64,000 bases of DNA from Vibrio hyugaensis (lineage in GTDB: Bacteria; Pseudomonadota; Gammaproteobacteria; Enterobacterales; Vibrionaceae), in the NCBI RefSeq assembly GCF_002906655.1, contig NZ_CP025795.1, positions 1,116,001 through 1,180,000 on the forward strand, written 5' to 3'. Of this stretch, positions 1 through 8,398 are shown piece by piece (the first letter of the stretch is position 1; each line of letters opens with the position of its first letter). The notes beneath the pieces were generated by a model that was given only the letters and a program-made list of their open reading frames with translations, was not told the origin of the DNA and ran no database searches. The position numbers and the translations under genes are program-made.

Positions 1-440
1 GAATTATGTGAGAACAATTGGTTTGGTAAAGGGACTTCACCAGATTCAATCGCCTGCTTAGTCATTGGTTGCTCTAGAATTCCGCTATTGAGCACAACGG
101 TAGCGTCACCGTTATCAAACATCTCTGATAACCTTGCAAGTTTGGGGTGCATCCCTAAAGGGACGGTATTACCTTGTTTGTCTGTCGCATTTAGCCCAAT
201 CGGAATAATAGTGTTTTTTGCAACGGATAACTTGCCTCTCACGTCTGCATATTGGTCATAATGAAAATCAGACAGTGGCAATATGGTGTTAATCGCATCG
301 TTACCCCCCGCCAAATAGACACAGATTAGGGCTCTAAAATCGTCATTCGGGGAAGCGAGAGTGTAAGCCGGAAGTCCAACGGTCGCTAATGCACCAAGAG
401 AAGCGGTTCCTTTGATAAAATTTCGTCGTGAAGTGTTCAT
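1..440 (-). CDS. DUF1501 domain-containing exported protein (3' end outside window)
   Basis: The reading frame starts with ATG at 438-440 and runs off the left edge of the window, giving 146 N-terminal residues. The N-terminus MNTSRRNFIKG carries a twin-arginine motif followed by a hydrophobic stretch, so Tat export is predicted. The following segment reads CVYLAGGNDAINTILPLSD, the glycine- and asparagine-rich start typical of the DUF1501 family (alkaline-phosphatase-like fold, function unknown). AGGAG lies just upstream and overlaps the end of the DUF1800 gene; the genes are 9 bp apart, so they are surely cotranscribed. DUF1800 and DUF1501 genes are commonly paired in bacteria. Family call is from recognition; the biochemical role is unknown. 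Confidence 0.85.
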   Translation of the reverse strand, partial: MNTSRRNFIKGTASLGALATVGLPAYTLASPNDDFRALICVYLAGGNDAINTILPLSDFHYDQYADVRGKLSVAKNTIIPIGLNATDKQGNTVPLGMHPKLARLSEMFDNGDATVVLNSGILEQPMTKQAIESGEVPLPNQLFSHN

Positions 441-449
441 AGTTCGCTC

Positions 450-2012
450 CTAATCTTGAATGTAAAATTCGCTGCCAGAAATCGCTGTAAAGATCACCAA
501 GGCTAGTTTGGTTTTTGGTACATAGTTAGTCTGATAATTATCGAGTACATCGAGCATGAGTTGTTTCAGCTCCGCAGAAGCGGTTTTAGCAAAGAAGCGA
601 GTATCAATGGCTTCGACCAACGCTGGATGGTTGTCTAACAAGCTGTAGAGTTCATCCATATCAAGGGTATAAGTGGCATCGGATTCTTTTCGAACGCTAT
701 AGAGCATAAAGTCGACCAGTTCGCTGTAGACAGACCAATCAAACAACTCGTATTCGGGTGAGACCATGCCCGTGAAAACGAAATCTGATGAAGGTTGGTA
801 ATCGGGTGAGTAGAAGTTGAATACGGAAGGAGAACGCATAGGTCCTTGATTAGCGATGTTCATTAACGTCACAGCGCCATCGTATCGCGATGCGGTAAGG
901 GTTAATCCCGCAGCACGATGAAAATTGGTAAGAACAAGAATTGGCTCTTTGATTTTCATTGGGCGGTGAGTGGTTAAGCCTCTGGCTTCGTCATCTAACA
1001 AAAGGGCTTTAATTACCGCACTTAAATCGCCTTTCACTCCTTCACCGTTATTGTTAAAGACCGACGCGACTCGTGAAACGTATTCTGGTGTTGGATTAGA
1101 AGTCACAAACCGTTGAATCAACAACTTAGACACAAATGGGCCAATATTGTTGTGTGCCATCAATATATCAACCACTCGATTTAGTTCTTCATCTGCTGTT
1201 AAGCCAGCAGGGATGGTGGTGCCAAGTACCGTTTTTTCTCCTGTATCATGACGGTTGCTAATCACCCGCATCGGCTTCACAAACGCAGTATCTGACATGT
1301 TCCAACCAGTCAGAGCGCGTGCCAATTCTTGTATGTCTGTTTGTGAATACGTCGCTAACGGTTGGCCCGTTTCTTGATCAAATTTAACGCTGCCATCAAG
1401 GTTGAGTTGGTACAAACCAATGGTAAATAACTGCATTAATTCCCGAGCAAAGTTTTCGTCTGGTAGGGCTCCTGTTACGGTGTTTTCTTTCGCGCTGCCC
1501 ATCATAGATAGGTAATTACCCATCACAGGGTGCTTGGCGGTGTGTAAAAGCAAATCTCGATAGTTGCCAAATGCATGTTCAACCAGCAAATCGTAGTAAT
1601 TTGTTAAGCCATCTGGCTTGCTAGACAGAATGCCACCATATCGGGAAACCACTAAAATTTGACTAAGAGCATATGCTGCTCTTTGTCTAAGTTGATCGTC
1701 GGCGGTAAGTGCTATTTGATACCAAGCATTTTCTCGATTGGCTTGTGCACCTTTATTGAAGGGCGTGGAGTAAAGATCGCTGTGAAAAGTAGGAGGTAGA
1801 AGAATTTGTTTTGTAATCCAGTCTTGATAACTGATTTGTTCAACTTGCTTGAGCAATTCAGGCGTTGGACCAAATGTAGTTTGATAGATAAAACGGGCGA
1901 TCGCTCGATCTGGGTCGTCTTCATCGGCAGATACAGGGCCTACAAAGAACAGCAACATTGCGACAAAGCCAAGCACCCAACAAGATATTTCGTTTTGTTT
2001 CTGACGTCTCAT
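450..2012 (-). CDS. DUF1800 domain-containing exported protein
   Basis: A 520-residue protein with an N-terminal hydrophobic signal (about residues 12-29, ending PVSA before DEDD). The region RFIYQTTFGPTPELLKQ matches the family start, where a helix around R-x-x-x-x-T-F-G-P is conserved. ENFARELMQLFTIGLYQLN, ALTGWNM and MKIKEPILVLTNFHRA are further DUF1800 landmarks. It ends 9 bp before the DUF1501 gene on the same strand. The pair is predicted to act in the periplasm or at the cell surface; no activity is established for the family as far as I know. The ribosome site before ATG 2012 is weak (GCGAG). Length is within the family range. Confidence 0.88.
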   Translation of the reverse strand: MRRQKQNEISCWVLGFVAMLLFFVGPVSADEDDPDRAIARFIYQTTFGPTPELLKQVEQISYQDWITKQILLPPTFHSDLYSTPFNKGAQANRENAWYQIALTADDQLRQRAAYALSQILVVSRYGGILSSKPDGLTNYYDLLVEHAFGNYRDLLLHTAKHPVMGNYLSMMGSAKENTVTGALPDENFARELMQLFTIGLYQLNLDGSVKFDQETGQPLATYSQTDIQELARALTGWNMSDTAFVKPMRVISNRHDTGEKTVLGTTIPAGLTADEELNRVVDILMAHNNIGPFVSKLLIQRFVTSNPTPEYVSRVASVFNNNGEGVKGDLSAVIKALLLDDEARGLTTHRPMKIKEPILVLTNFHRAAGLTLTASRYDGAVTLMNIANQGPMRSPSVFNFYSPDYQPSSDFVFTGMVSPEYELFDWSVYSELVDFMLYSVRKESDATYTLDMDELYSLLDNHPALVEAIDTRFFAKTASAELKQLMLDVLDNYQTNYVPKTKLALVIFTAISGSEFYIQD

Positions 2013-2589
2013 AGTTAACTCGCTTACCCAAGGAACGACTTAAATCCATTTAACGGGAGTAATGAAGCTCATGGTGAGCTAATTAATAAATTTAGTGAAA
2101 TCAAGCAGCTGCAGAACGGATTATAGACGGTAAAAATCACTAGCAAAGTTATTAATTGCAGAAAATAGTTTCGAGTACGCTTAATTTATGATGAGAAAAA
2201 ATATATAAGTGACTGAATCATCGAAATACCGATAAGATGTGAGCTAACTCAAATAAAATATGAAACTTTTTTGAATCGTTACTGTGAGATGAGGAATCGG
2301 TAAGTCAAAGTCGTGGTGATAATTACATCAAATATAACGCTTAGTTTGATTGCTTTGAGCTTTTAAGGAAATTTGGTCTAAAAAACATGCCAACACGAAC
2401 TCACTAATAATAAAAATGCCAATTGGGGCGCCTAAAGCGTGAATATGTTCACGATTGTACGTAAATCACACAGGGGAATGCGATCTGTTACTAACATTTA
2501 TCAAGTCGATCAGTCGACATTAATGGAGTTGCAGCTAGAAGATGGGAGACGTAATAGCTGCACAATAAATGTTGGATAGGAGAGCACAA
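2013..2589. other. Divergent intergenic region, 577 bp
   Basis: No convincing gene here. The region separates the minus-strand DUF1800/DUF1501 pair from the plus-strand lipoprotein gene, so it should hold promoters for both. It is AT-rich on the left half. The only clear structure is a perfect dyad at 2438-2453, listed separately. Confidence 0.6.
2438..2453. promoter_or_regulatory. Perfect 16-bp dyad, candidate operator
   Basis: CGTGAA-TATG-TTCACG is a perfect inverted repeat with a 4-bp centre, about 140 bp upstream of the lipoprotein start and 430 bp from the divergent DUF1800 gene. This size suits a dimeric helix-turn-helix regulator. No matching regulator is identified, so the role is inference. 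Confidence 0.35.
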
Positions 2590-5058
2590 ATGGAAGCTCG
2601 TAAAACTATGCTTGCTGTTGTTATTGCATCTGCCGTCGCCGCGTGTGGCAGTGATGATAATGACGAAAGCGCCAGTCAAACATACACGATCAAAGGCACC
2701 GTCGTTGATGGCTACATCTATAACGCATTGGTCTGGATGGACATCGATAGAGATGGTGAGCCCGATGCCGATGAACCTCAGGCGAATTCTGGGCTCGATG
2801 GGACATATTCATTTCAAATCACAGAAGCGCAAAAGAGTGCCTTAGTCGGTGTGCCTATTCTTGCTCAACTGACGAATTACTCTGTCGATGTGGGGATTGA
2901 ACCCCCAACCACAATGGAAGAGTTGGAACAGAAGCTTACGGCTAATGAAGCTGAGAAAGTCTTTAAAGATGCTGAAGATAGTCATGCCATTGTTCTAGGC
3001 ATGCCCCCTTTAACACAAGCCGACTTTGATGATCTTGAAGACGGCGAACTCGATGGTCAGGTTATTAATCCTTTTACTACCCAAGTTCATGAAGAGCTGA
3101 CCTCTAGAGTAAGTGCCGTATTAGAAGATCAAAACGTCGATGAACTCAGTGATGAAGAACAGGAAGCACTGCTTATCGCTCTCGGTAGTTTAGTGAACCA
3201 AGCGATTGACGATGCCGTTGAGGAGTTAAAAGAGGAACTCGAAGGCAGTGGACTGACTGATGAGGAGTTAAAAAAACGTTTGATGGGAGACTTCATCGCT
3301 GAGGGCGACTCGGGAGAGATCTTAGAACTTGCCGAAAGCAAAGTCGATGAACGCATATCGGATGAGCGAGTCGCCGAGGAACTGGAAGATGAATATCCGG
3401 ATGGCAAGGTGACCCATTACTCGTATACCGACAGTTACTATGGTACGCCAGACAACATGGACATCTCATTGGACTTTACGGTAGAGGGCAGTGAAACGGA
3501 GATCGTCGATGAAACAGCGAATACATTGACCTACCAAGCGACGGCTACAGAATATTATGAACGAGCCGGCGTAAAAACGGTGTTCAGTACCTTCACAGAG
3601 GAAGCGGTACAGAACCTAGATGACGGTGCGTTCACGGCCAAGATAACGTTTAAAGCAGACTTGAACTTCGATGGCGAGTTTGATTTCACCAGCCATGTAT
3701 ATGATGTCGGGGTGGCGAATGAGGGAGAGACGCGCAGCCAATGGAAATTCACTCGCTATATTGATGAATCCAACCCCGCCGATTCTGGTGGTGACAGCGT
3801 CACTACAGATGACCCAGAACGAGAGTTAAGCTACAGCACAGTTGATTTGCTGGCAGAAGCCGTCATGGCTGGCGACATGTCCGGTGTGGACTTGTTGCAA
3901 ACCATGGTTGAGGTGGAAGAAACAACGACCGAATACGATTACGAATCTCGTGAATTTAAAGAGTACGAACTAGATGCTGTAGTTCCATTAGAAGCCGCTA
4001 CCTATGCGCAAGTCCGTGAGCGCTGGGACTACGTTGATGGAGGTAACAAAGAAACCATCATGCACGATTGGGATGCAGATGGGTCTTACAATGAAACCAC
4101 GACGAGTATGAACAATGCGGACGGATCTGAATCCTTTACTACAGCTGGACCTATCTGGAACTGGGATGGTTCGGTTAACTTGGAATATCGAGTCAACTAT
4201 TGGGAAGAGTACACGTACACCAAAGATGTGAACGACGACTATCAAACAGTTGAAACGAGCGTTGGCGGTAAATACATTCTCGACGAAGCTAACACCGTTA
4301 AGAAGGTTAATGAAAACGGTGAAGGCATGATGTTCAACCGTTGGGATGAAGTTAAAACCTATTGGTCAGAGACAGATATTCGTACTCATGTTGAATGGCA
4401 ACACTTTGCAATTGAAGGGTATGACTACACCTTTAATGATGGTGGACAAAAATACAGTACTCTGATCAACGACAATTACACAGGTTATCCTGAGTACGTC
4501 GGTCCTTATATTGAAGACTTAGACGAACTGGTCGACGGTTGGCTCGAAGAAGGACTGTCTGAACAAGCGATCTGGTTGCGAGTAATTGGTGAGTCTATCC
4601 GTGGCGTGAGTCGCAGTGAAGGTTACGATTACTGTGAGGTCAATGCCACTGGCGCATCGGTGAATGCAGTGCTGTTGTCGTCGGAGCTGACAAACTGTGG
4701 CGGTCTTCAACCATTAACGGCGGATGATGTTGTCGATTCAAGACTGACGAGACGCAAAGGAAACGGAGTCGAAGTTCGTTTCTGGGACATCTATGAAGGT
4801 GGCATGGCCGATCGCGCGACTTGGAAAGCCGATGGCAATACTGAAAATCTCGGTTGGGATTGGAGTATCACGTCAGAAGGGTATTTGAAACTGAGTAAAG
4901 GAGATGACTTCGTCAGGTTAATAGCACCTTACTTCAAAGGTGAATATGGCGCTGCGGTTATCATCTTTGACGAGTACTCAGATACGAGTATGAACGAGAT
5001 GTGGAGTACGTATTTTGTTGATACTGTGGATTTATACATACCACCGCAACCAGAGTAA
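2590..5058 (+). CDS. Large acidic lipoprotein of unknown function
   Basis: ATG 2590 is preferred to the in-frame ATG 21 bp upstream because GGAGAG sits correctly before it. The 822-residue product begins MEARKTMLAVVIASAVAACGSDDND, a lipoprotein signal with lipobox VAAC; the +2 residue is Gly, which fits outer-membrane sorting. Near the N-terminus, VWMDIDRDGEPDADEPQ resembles a DxDxDG calcium loop, and a second loop appears as DLNFDGEFD. The middle (about 110-260) is rich in Glu/Asp and probably helical; the rest looks beta-rich with many Tyr, Trp and Thr. I do not recognise a named family. It is divergent from an exported DUF1800/DUF1501 pair, so a shared envelope role is possible but unproven. 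Confidence 0.85.
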   Translation: MEARKTMLAVVIASAVAACGSDDNDESASQTYTIKGTVVDGYIYNALVWMDIDRDGEPDADEPQANSGLDGTYSFQITEAQKSALVGVPILAQLTNYSVDVGIEPPTTMEELEQKLTANEAEKVFKDAEDSHAIVLGMPPLTQADFDDLEDGELDGQVINPFTTQVHEELTSRVSAVLEDQNVDELSDEEQEALLIALGSLVNQAIDDAVEELKEELEGSGLTDEELKKRLMGDFIAEGDSGEILELAESKVDERISDERVAEELEDEYPDGKVTHYSYTDSYYGTPDNMDISLDFTVEGSETEIVDETANTLTYQATATEYYERAGVKTVFSTFTEEAVQNLDDGAFTAKITFKADLNFDGEFDFTSHVYDVGVANEGETRSQWKFTRYIDESNPADSGGDSVTTDDPERELSYSTVDLLAEAVMAGDMSGVDLLQTMVEVEETTTEYDYESREFKEYELDAVVPLEAATYAQVRERWDYVDGGNKETIMHDWDADGSYNETTTSMNNADGSESFTTAGPIWNWDGSVNLEYRVNYWEEYTYTKDVNDDYQTVETSVGGKYILDEANTVKKVNENGEGMMFNRWDEVKTYWSETDIRTHVEWQHFAIEGYDYTFNDGGQKYSTLINDNYTGYPEYVGPYIEDLDELVDGWLEEGLSEQAIWLRVIGESIRGVSRSEGYDYCEVNATGASVNAVLLSSELTNCGGLQPLTADDVVDSRLTRRKGNGVEVRFWDIYEGGMADRATWKADGNTENLGWDWSITSEGYLKLSKGDDFVRLIAPYFKGEYGAAVIIFDEYSDTSMNEMWSTYFVDTVDLYIPPQPE

Positions 5059-5115
5059 AAAGCGAAATTGCTTATAGCATCGATAACGAAATAAGCAGAA
5101 GAGCTTCAACTAAAA

Positions 5116-5152
5116 AGCCGTTCACTCATTGTATTAACATGAGTGAGCGGCT
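5116..5152. terminator. Bidirectional terminator-like hairpin
   Basis: Arms AGCCGTTCACTCAT and ATGAGTGAGCGGCT pair with one mismatch, preceded by A5 and followed by a T-rich tail. It lies between convergent genes (lipoprotein plus, HMG-CoA reductase minus) and could serve both. Confidence 0.75.
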
Positions 5153-5181
5153 TTATATTCTAACGTTTTATGCTTAACGGT

Positions 5182-6445
5182 TTATTTTCTCGCTAGTTTA
5201 TGGTGCGCACGAGAGAAATGATCGGCACAGAATGCGCCAACAATGGAAAGCTCACCTGCCAAGCATAGGCCAGCAGCGACTTCTGCTAACGCTTTTGCTT
5301 TGCCATTACCGTGCAAGCCAAGTATATCCAAACACGCTTTTTGAGTTGGTAAGCCAGTACCACCGCCGACGGTGCCAACCATGATGTTTGGTAATGTCAC
5401 AGAGGCGTACAGATCACCATTCGTGTCGATATCCATTCTTGTAATACCAACTGCTGATTCGGCAACACATGCCGCGTCTTGGCCACATGCAATATAAAGT
5501 GCAGTGAGAGCATTCGCATAATGTGCATTAATACCGATCGATCCACTAAGCAAACCACCGACCATAGTCATTTTTCCAAATTTCACCATGGCTTCTGGGG
5601 TGGTATGCAGGTATTTCTCAACCAACGTTTTTGGAATGGTGACTTCCGCTGATACTTTTTTGCCCCGCACAGAGCGCAATGTGTGCGCATTTGCCTTCTT
5701 ATCGCCAGAGAGATTGCCATCTAAGAATGCATCTTTTGGTTGGATAGGACTGTGCTCAAGAATGTAGTGGAATACTTTGTGCGTTGCGATGGTCACCATG
5801 TTCTGACCAGATGCGTCGCCCGTCACGTATTCGAACACCAAGTAAACATGATTACCTTCGATGTTGACGTTGATGTCTTTCAGCTTGCCGTGCGTAGTGG
5901 TTGATTCGGCTTCTTTACGGAAGATATCGTATTGAGTCACCACCCAACTGACGAACTGCGCGGCTTCTGCAAGTGATTGGAATCCAAAAACAGGTGTACG
6001 ACTGACCCCTTCGCTGATCAAAAGGGTACTTGCACCACCAGCAGCGGTAATTAAGTTCGCGCCGCGGTTATAAGAAGCGACGAGAGCGGCTTCTGTTGTG
6101 GCGAGCGGTACTAGGTAGTCGTCATTCGCGAACAAGCCGTTAATACGTAGAGGTCCAGCAACACCTACAGGCAGATTCACCGTGCCAATAAAGTGCTCGA
6201 TGTTGTTGGCGTATTGGTCGTAATGCGATTGCGTGAAAGGATCCAGAAGAAGATCTTTGTCAGTCATGGATTCGAGGACTTTCCATCGGCGCTCGATGTG
6301 TTTTTTCCGTCAGACCTGCACTGAGGCAAAGTTTCTTCTCTGGTTTGTGGTATTTCGGTTCTAATGCCGACTGTACTTTTTCGCAGGTTTCATTATCAGA
6401 GAGTGCAGAGCTATTCCTTGCGCTGTCTAAATTTAATTTCGGCAT
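5182..6445 (-). pseudogene. mvaA: HMG-CoA reductase (class I type), frameshifted
   Basis: Two overlapping frames make one gene. The 5' frame starts at ATG 6445 (MPKLNLDSARNSSALSD) and is in frame up to GLTEK; it then runs out of homology and stops near 6260. The continuing frame resumes as KHIERRWKVLESMTDKDLL and covers the rest. The break is an extra base in the T6 run at 6301-6306 (A6 in the mRNA); removing one base restores about 420 residues, the expected size. The downstream part has TTEAALVAS (catalytic Glu region), SGDKKANAHTLRS (catalytic Lys), GDASGQNMVT and GTVGGGTGL (nucleotide binding) and a C-terminal HFSRAHHKL with the late His. These are class I features. If intact it would make mevalonate from HMG-CoA with NADPH. 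A homopolymer sequencing error, a true mutation or slippage rescue are all possible. A truncated product could start at ATG 6267. Confidence 0.85.
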
Positions 6446-6858
6446 ACAAACGTTTCTTTATTCATTTGGTTTGGAATTGTAGTGATACAAAACGTGATTA
6501 CAATCCCGCGTATACGTTTTGCAACAAAAGGCTGCTTAACTTCAAACTCACTGAAATCTTACTTGGCGAATAAATGGCCCCTTAAATGATTGGTATAAAG
6601 CGTCTGGTTTTCGCACCTTTTGCCGCTATATTATTGAAAAGAAGAGAAAGGGTGGGCGGATTTGAAAGGTTAAAGTCGAGCAATGAAGAGCTTGAATAGA
6701 AAATTCTTCTTTCTGTAAAGATTATGCAAAGTGGGCGTTCTACTCTAATTTGAGACAAAAAAATAATAGGTTGAAATGTGGTCAAGTGGCGTAAAATGGT
6801 AAATAACTTGGTTTGCGCCGCGGCATAATAGCCCCACGTTTTCAATTGAGGGTAACGT
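6446..6858. other. Intergenic region, 413 bp
   Basis: Separates the minus-strand HMG-CoA reductase from the plus-strand small ORF. No convincing gene. A weak plus-strand promoter is possible around 6771-6797 (TTGAAA, then TAAAAT at slightly short spacing). ORFs on either strand here lack ribosome binding sites and recognisable content. Confidence 0.4.
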
Positions 6859-6975
6859 ATGATTGTTTACTTTCGAGTTCAGGACGTAGAAGTGTTGTGT
6901 GATGAAATAGACCTCGCAACACTGATGCAAGCCAAACTCAAACAATTACCAAGTACCAAGCCTCATATGGACTGA
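6859..6975 (+). CDS. Small hypothetical protein, 38 residues
   Basis: ATG 6859 is preceded at good distance by GAGGGT (6848-6853). The product begins MIVYFRVQDVEVLCDEIDLA, with alternating hydrophobic and acidic residues that could form a strand and a helix; there is no signal peptide or membrane segment. It ends 12 bp from the stop of the convergent AraC gene. No family is recognised. The ribosome site and the clean gap between neighbours support it; length alone makes it uncertain. Confidence 0.4.
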   Translation: MIVYFRVQDVEVLCDEIDLATLMQAKLKQLPSTKPHMD

Positions 6976-6986
6976 GCAGTATAACG

Positions 6987-8000
6987 TCACGAAGTGCTGG
7001 ATGCGTTCAGCGCAATCGACTGTTTATACACTTTAGGAGATAACCCGGACACTCTTTTAAAGGCGCGCGAAAAGTGCGAAATACTGGTGTAGCCAAGTTG
7101 ATTGGATATATAAGTGAGAGAGTGTCCTTCTTCCATCAATTCACAAGAAACAGAGAACATCAATGACTCTTTAATATGTCGAAAAGAAGTGCCTTCATTC
7201 TTTAACTTTCTTTGAAAGGTTCGAACAGAATAGCTCAGCAACTGAGCCGCTTCTTCTATCGACAAATTACGCTCTCGGACATAAGGGCGCAGGAGTTCAA
7301 ACACGCTATCGGTAAAACTTGTATGCCACTGAATCTGACTCGGTTCAGCGCCTAACTGTGAGTCCGATATTTGGATTGGTACGTTAAGAATGTCCGCGGG
7401 AATGTAAACACCGGTCTTCTCTTGACCCACAAATATCTGGCACTGGCTAGGAACAACACTTTTTACGATATCGCTGTTGCTGCCTTGCAGGCGTACCTTG
7501 CTTGGATACCAAGCGGTTTTGGTCAAAATGCTAATGAGCTCAATGATGTAAATCACAGCAAATGCTTCAGACCAGTTAGCGATTTGCGTGTCTTTCTGTT
7601 CCGAATATCGACAGAACCAGGCATGACCATGATGGGTTTCGAAAGAAACGTTACTGCCAGGCGAGTCTAAACTGAAGATTTCATCGATGTGCTGCATTGA
7701 ATCGCCGATGGTTTGAAATGGCACAAACTGATGCAAGACATTGGGTATGACGCGGCGGCGAAAGACTAACACCAATAAGTCGGTGAATTTCGTTATACCA
7801 AGTTGGGAAGAAGTAAGATGAATCAAACGTTTTATCGATTCAGACGGAATGTAGTCGCTCTCGGTTTGGAATAAGTCCGCTGGTAAGCCAGCGTCACTCA
7901 GTAGCTTATGCTTGTCCAAGCCATAGTCGGCAAAGACTTCGACTAGGATTCGAGCATAGTTAGTCTGAATGACAGGTAGATGAAACGTTTGATTTGGCAT
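6987..8000 (-). CDS. AraC family transcriptional regulator
   Basis: A 337-residue protein from ATG 8000, preceded by AAGGAG at 8012-8017. An in-frame TTG at 8027 is less likely because it overlaps the end of the upstream repeat. The N-terminal two thirds match the Arabinose_bd-type ligand domain seen in OruR/ArgR-like AraC proteins (ILVEVFADYGLDKHKLLSDAGLP). The C-terminal about 100 residues hold two helix-turn-helix motifs: LSIEEAAQLLSYSVRTFQRK and the second ending YTSISHFSRAFKRVSGLSPK. The effector is not evident. The upstream region is occupied by a 249-bp fold-back element starting 19 bp before the ATG, which must lie in the promoter or leader. Confidence 0.9.
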   Translation of the reverse strand: MPNQTFHLPVIQTNYARILVEVFADYGLDKHKLLSDAGLPADLFQTESDYIPSESIKRLIHLTSSQLGITKFTDLLVLVFRRRVIPNVLHQFVPFQTIGDSMQHIDEIFSLDSPGSNVSFETHHGHAWFCRYSEQKDTQIANWSEAFAVIYIIELISILTKTAWYPSKVRLQGSNSDIVKSVVPSQCQIFVGQEKTGVYIPADILNVPIQISDSQLGAEPSQIQWHTSFTDSVFELLRPYVRERNLSIEEAAQLLSYSVRTFQRKLKNEGTSFRHIKESLMFSVSCELMEEGHSLTYISNQLGYTSISHFSRAFKRVSGLSPKVYKQSIALNASSTS

Positions 8001-8018
8001 TTTAGCGGATACTCCTTG

Positions 8019-8267
8019 TATACCCAAGTAACCTCTAAGTGCGAGGTTCAGCGAGAATGGCTTGGTTTGTAGACGCGGCGACGATTTGAAGATCTAGTGG
8101 TGCTACAAAGTATACATACCAAGCCAACTCGCCCTTAGGGAGCGTGTCACTGACTTGATTTCCGCGTCAAACAACTGGGAAATAGCTAGCTATTTCCCAG
8201 TTGCTTTCCTTGAACTTAAGCCAGTGACAGCGCTCTGAATCCGGCACTAAGAGGTCACTTGGGTATA
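8019..8267. repeat. Fold-back (MITE-like) repeat with 24-bp terminal inverted repeats
   Basis: The left end TATACCCAAGTAACCTCTAA (continuing GTGC) at 8019-8042 is repeated inverted at 8244-8267 with two mismatches in 24 bp. Inside are nested inverted repeats: TGGCTTGG near the left against CCAAGCCA; GTGTCACTGACTT against AAGCCAGTGACA; and a perfect 32-bp palindrome at 8172-8203. The whole can fold into one branched stem. It carries no ORF. The termini begin with TA, so a TA target is possible. Similar palindromic intergenic elements are familiar to me from Vibrio genomes, but I cannot name a family with certainty. Confidence 0.7.
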
Positions 8268-8398
8268 AATACCATTTTATCTTAGCGCATAACGCACGGT
8301 TTTAGATATAGCTCGCTATTTATTATTCAATTAATTGAAGGTTGAGCAGGACGGTATATTCTTAAAATGTTCAATCTATTCAATGGCAAGGGGATAAC

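Noticed and set aside
3129-3407. Minus-strand ORF of 92 codons, very serine-rich
   Set aside because: It is the antisense of the Glu/Asp-rich part of the lipoprotein (GAA/GAT read backwards gives Ser/Phe codons); no ribosome site.
6582-6945. Two overlapping minus-strand ORFs of 66-87 codons between HMG-CoA reductase and the AraC gene
   Set aside because: No ribosome sites, composition unlike protein, and they overlap the better supported small plus-strand ORF.
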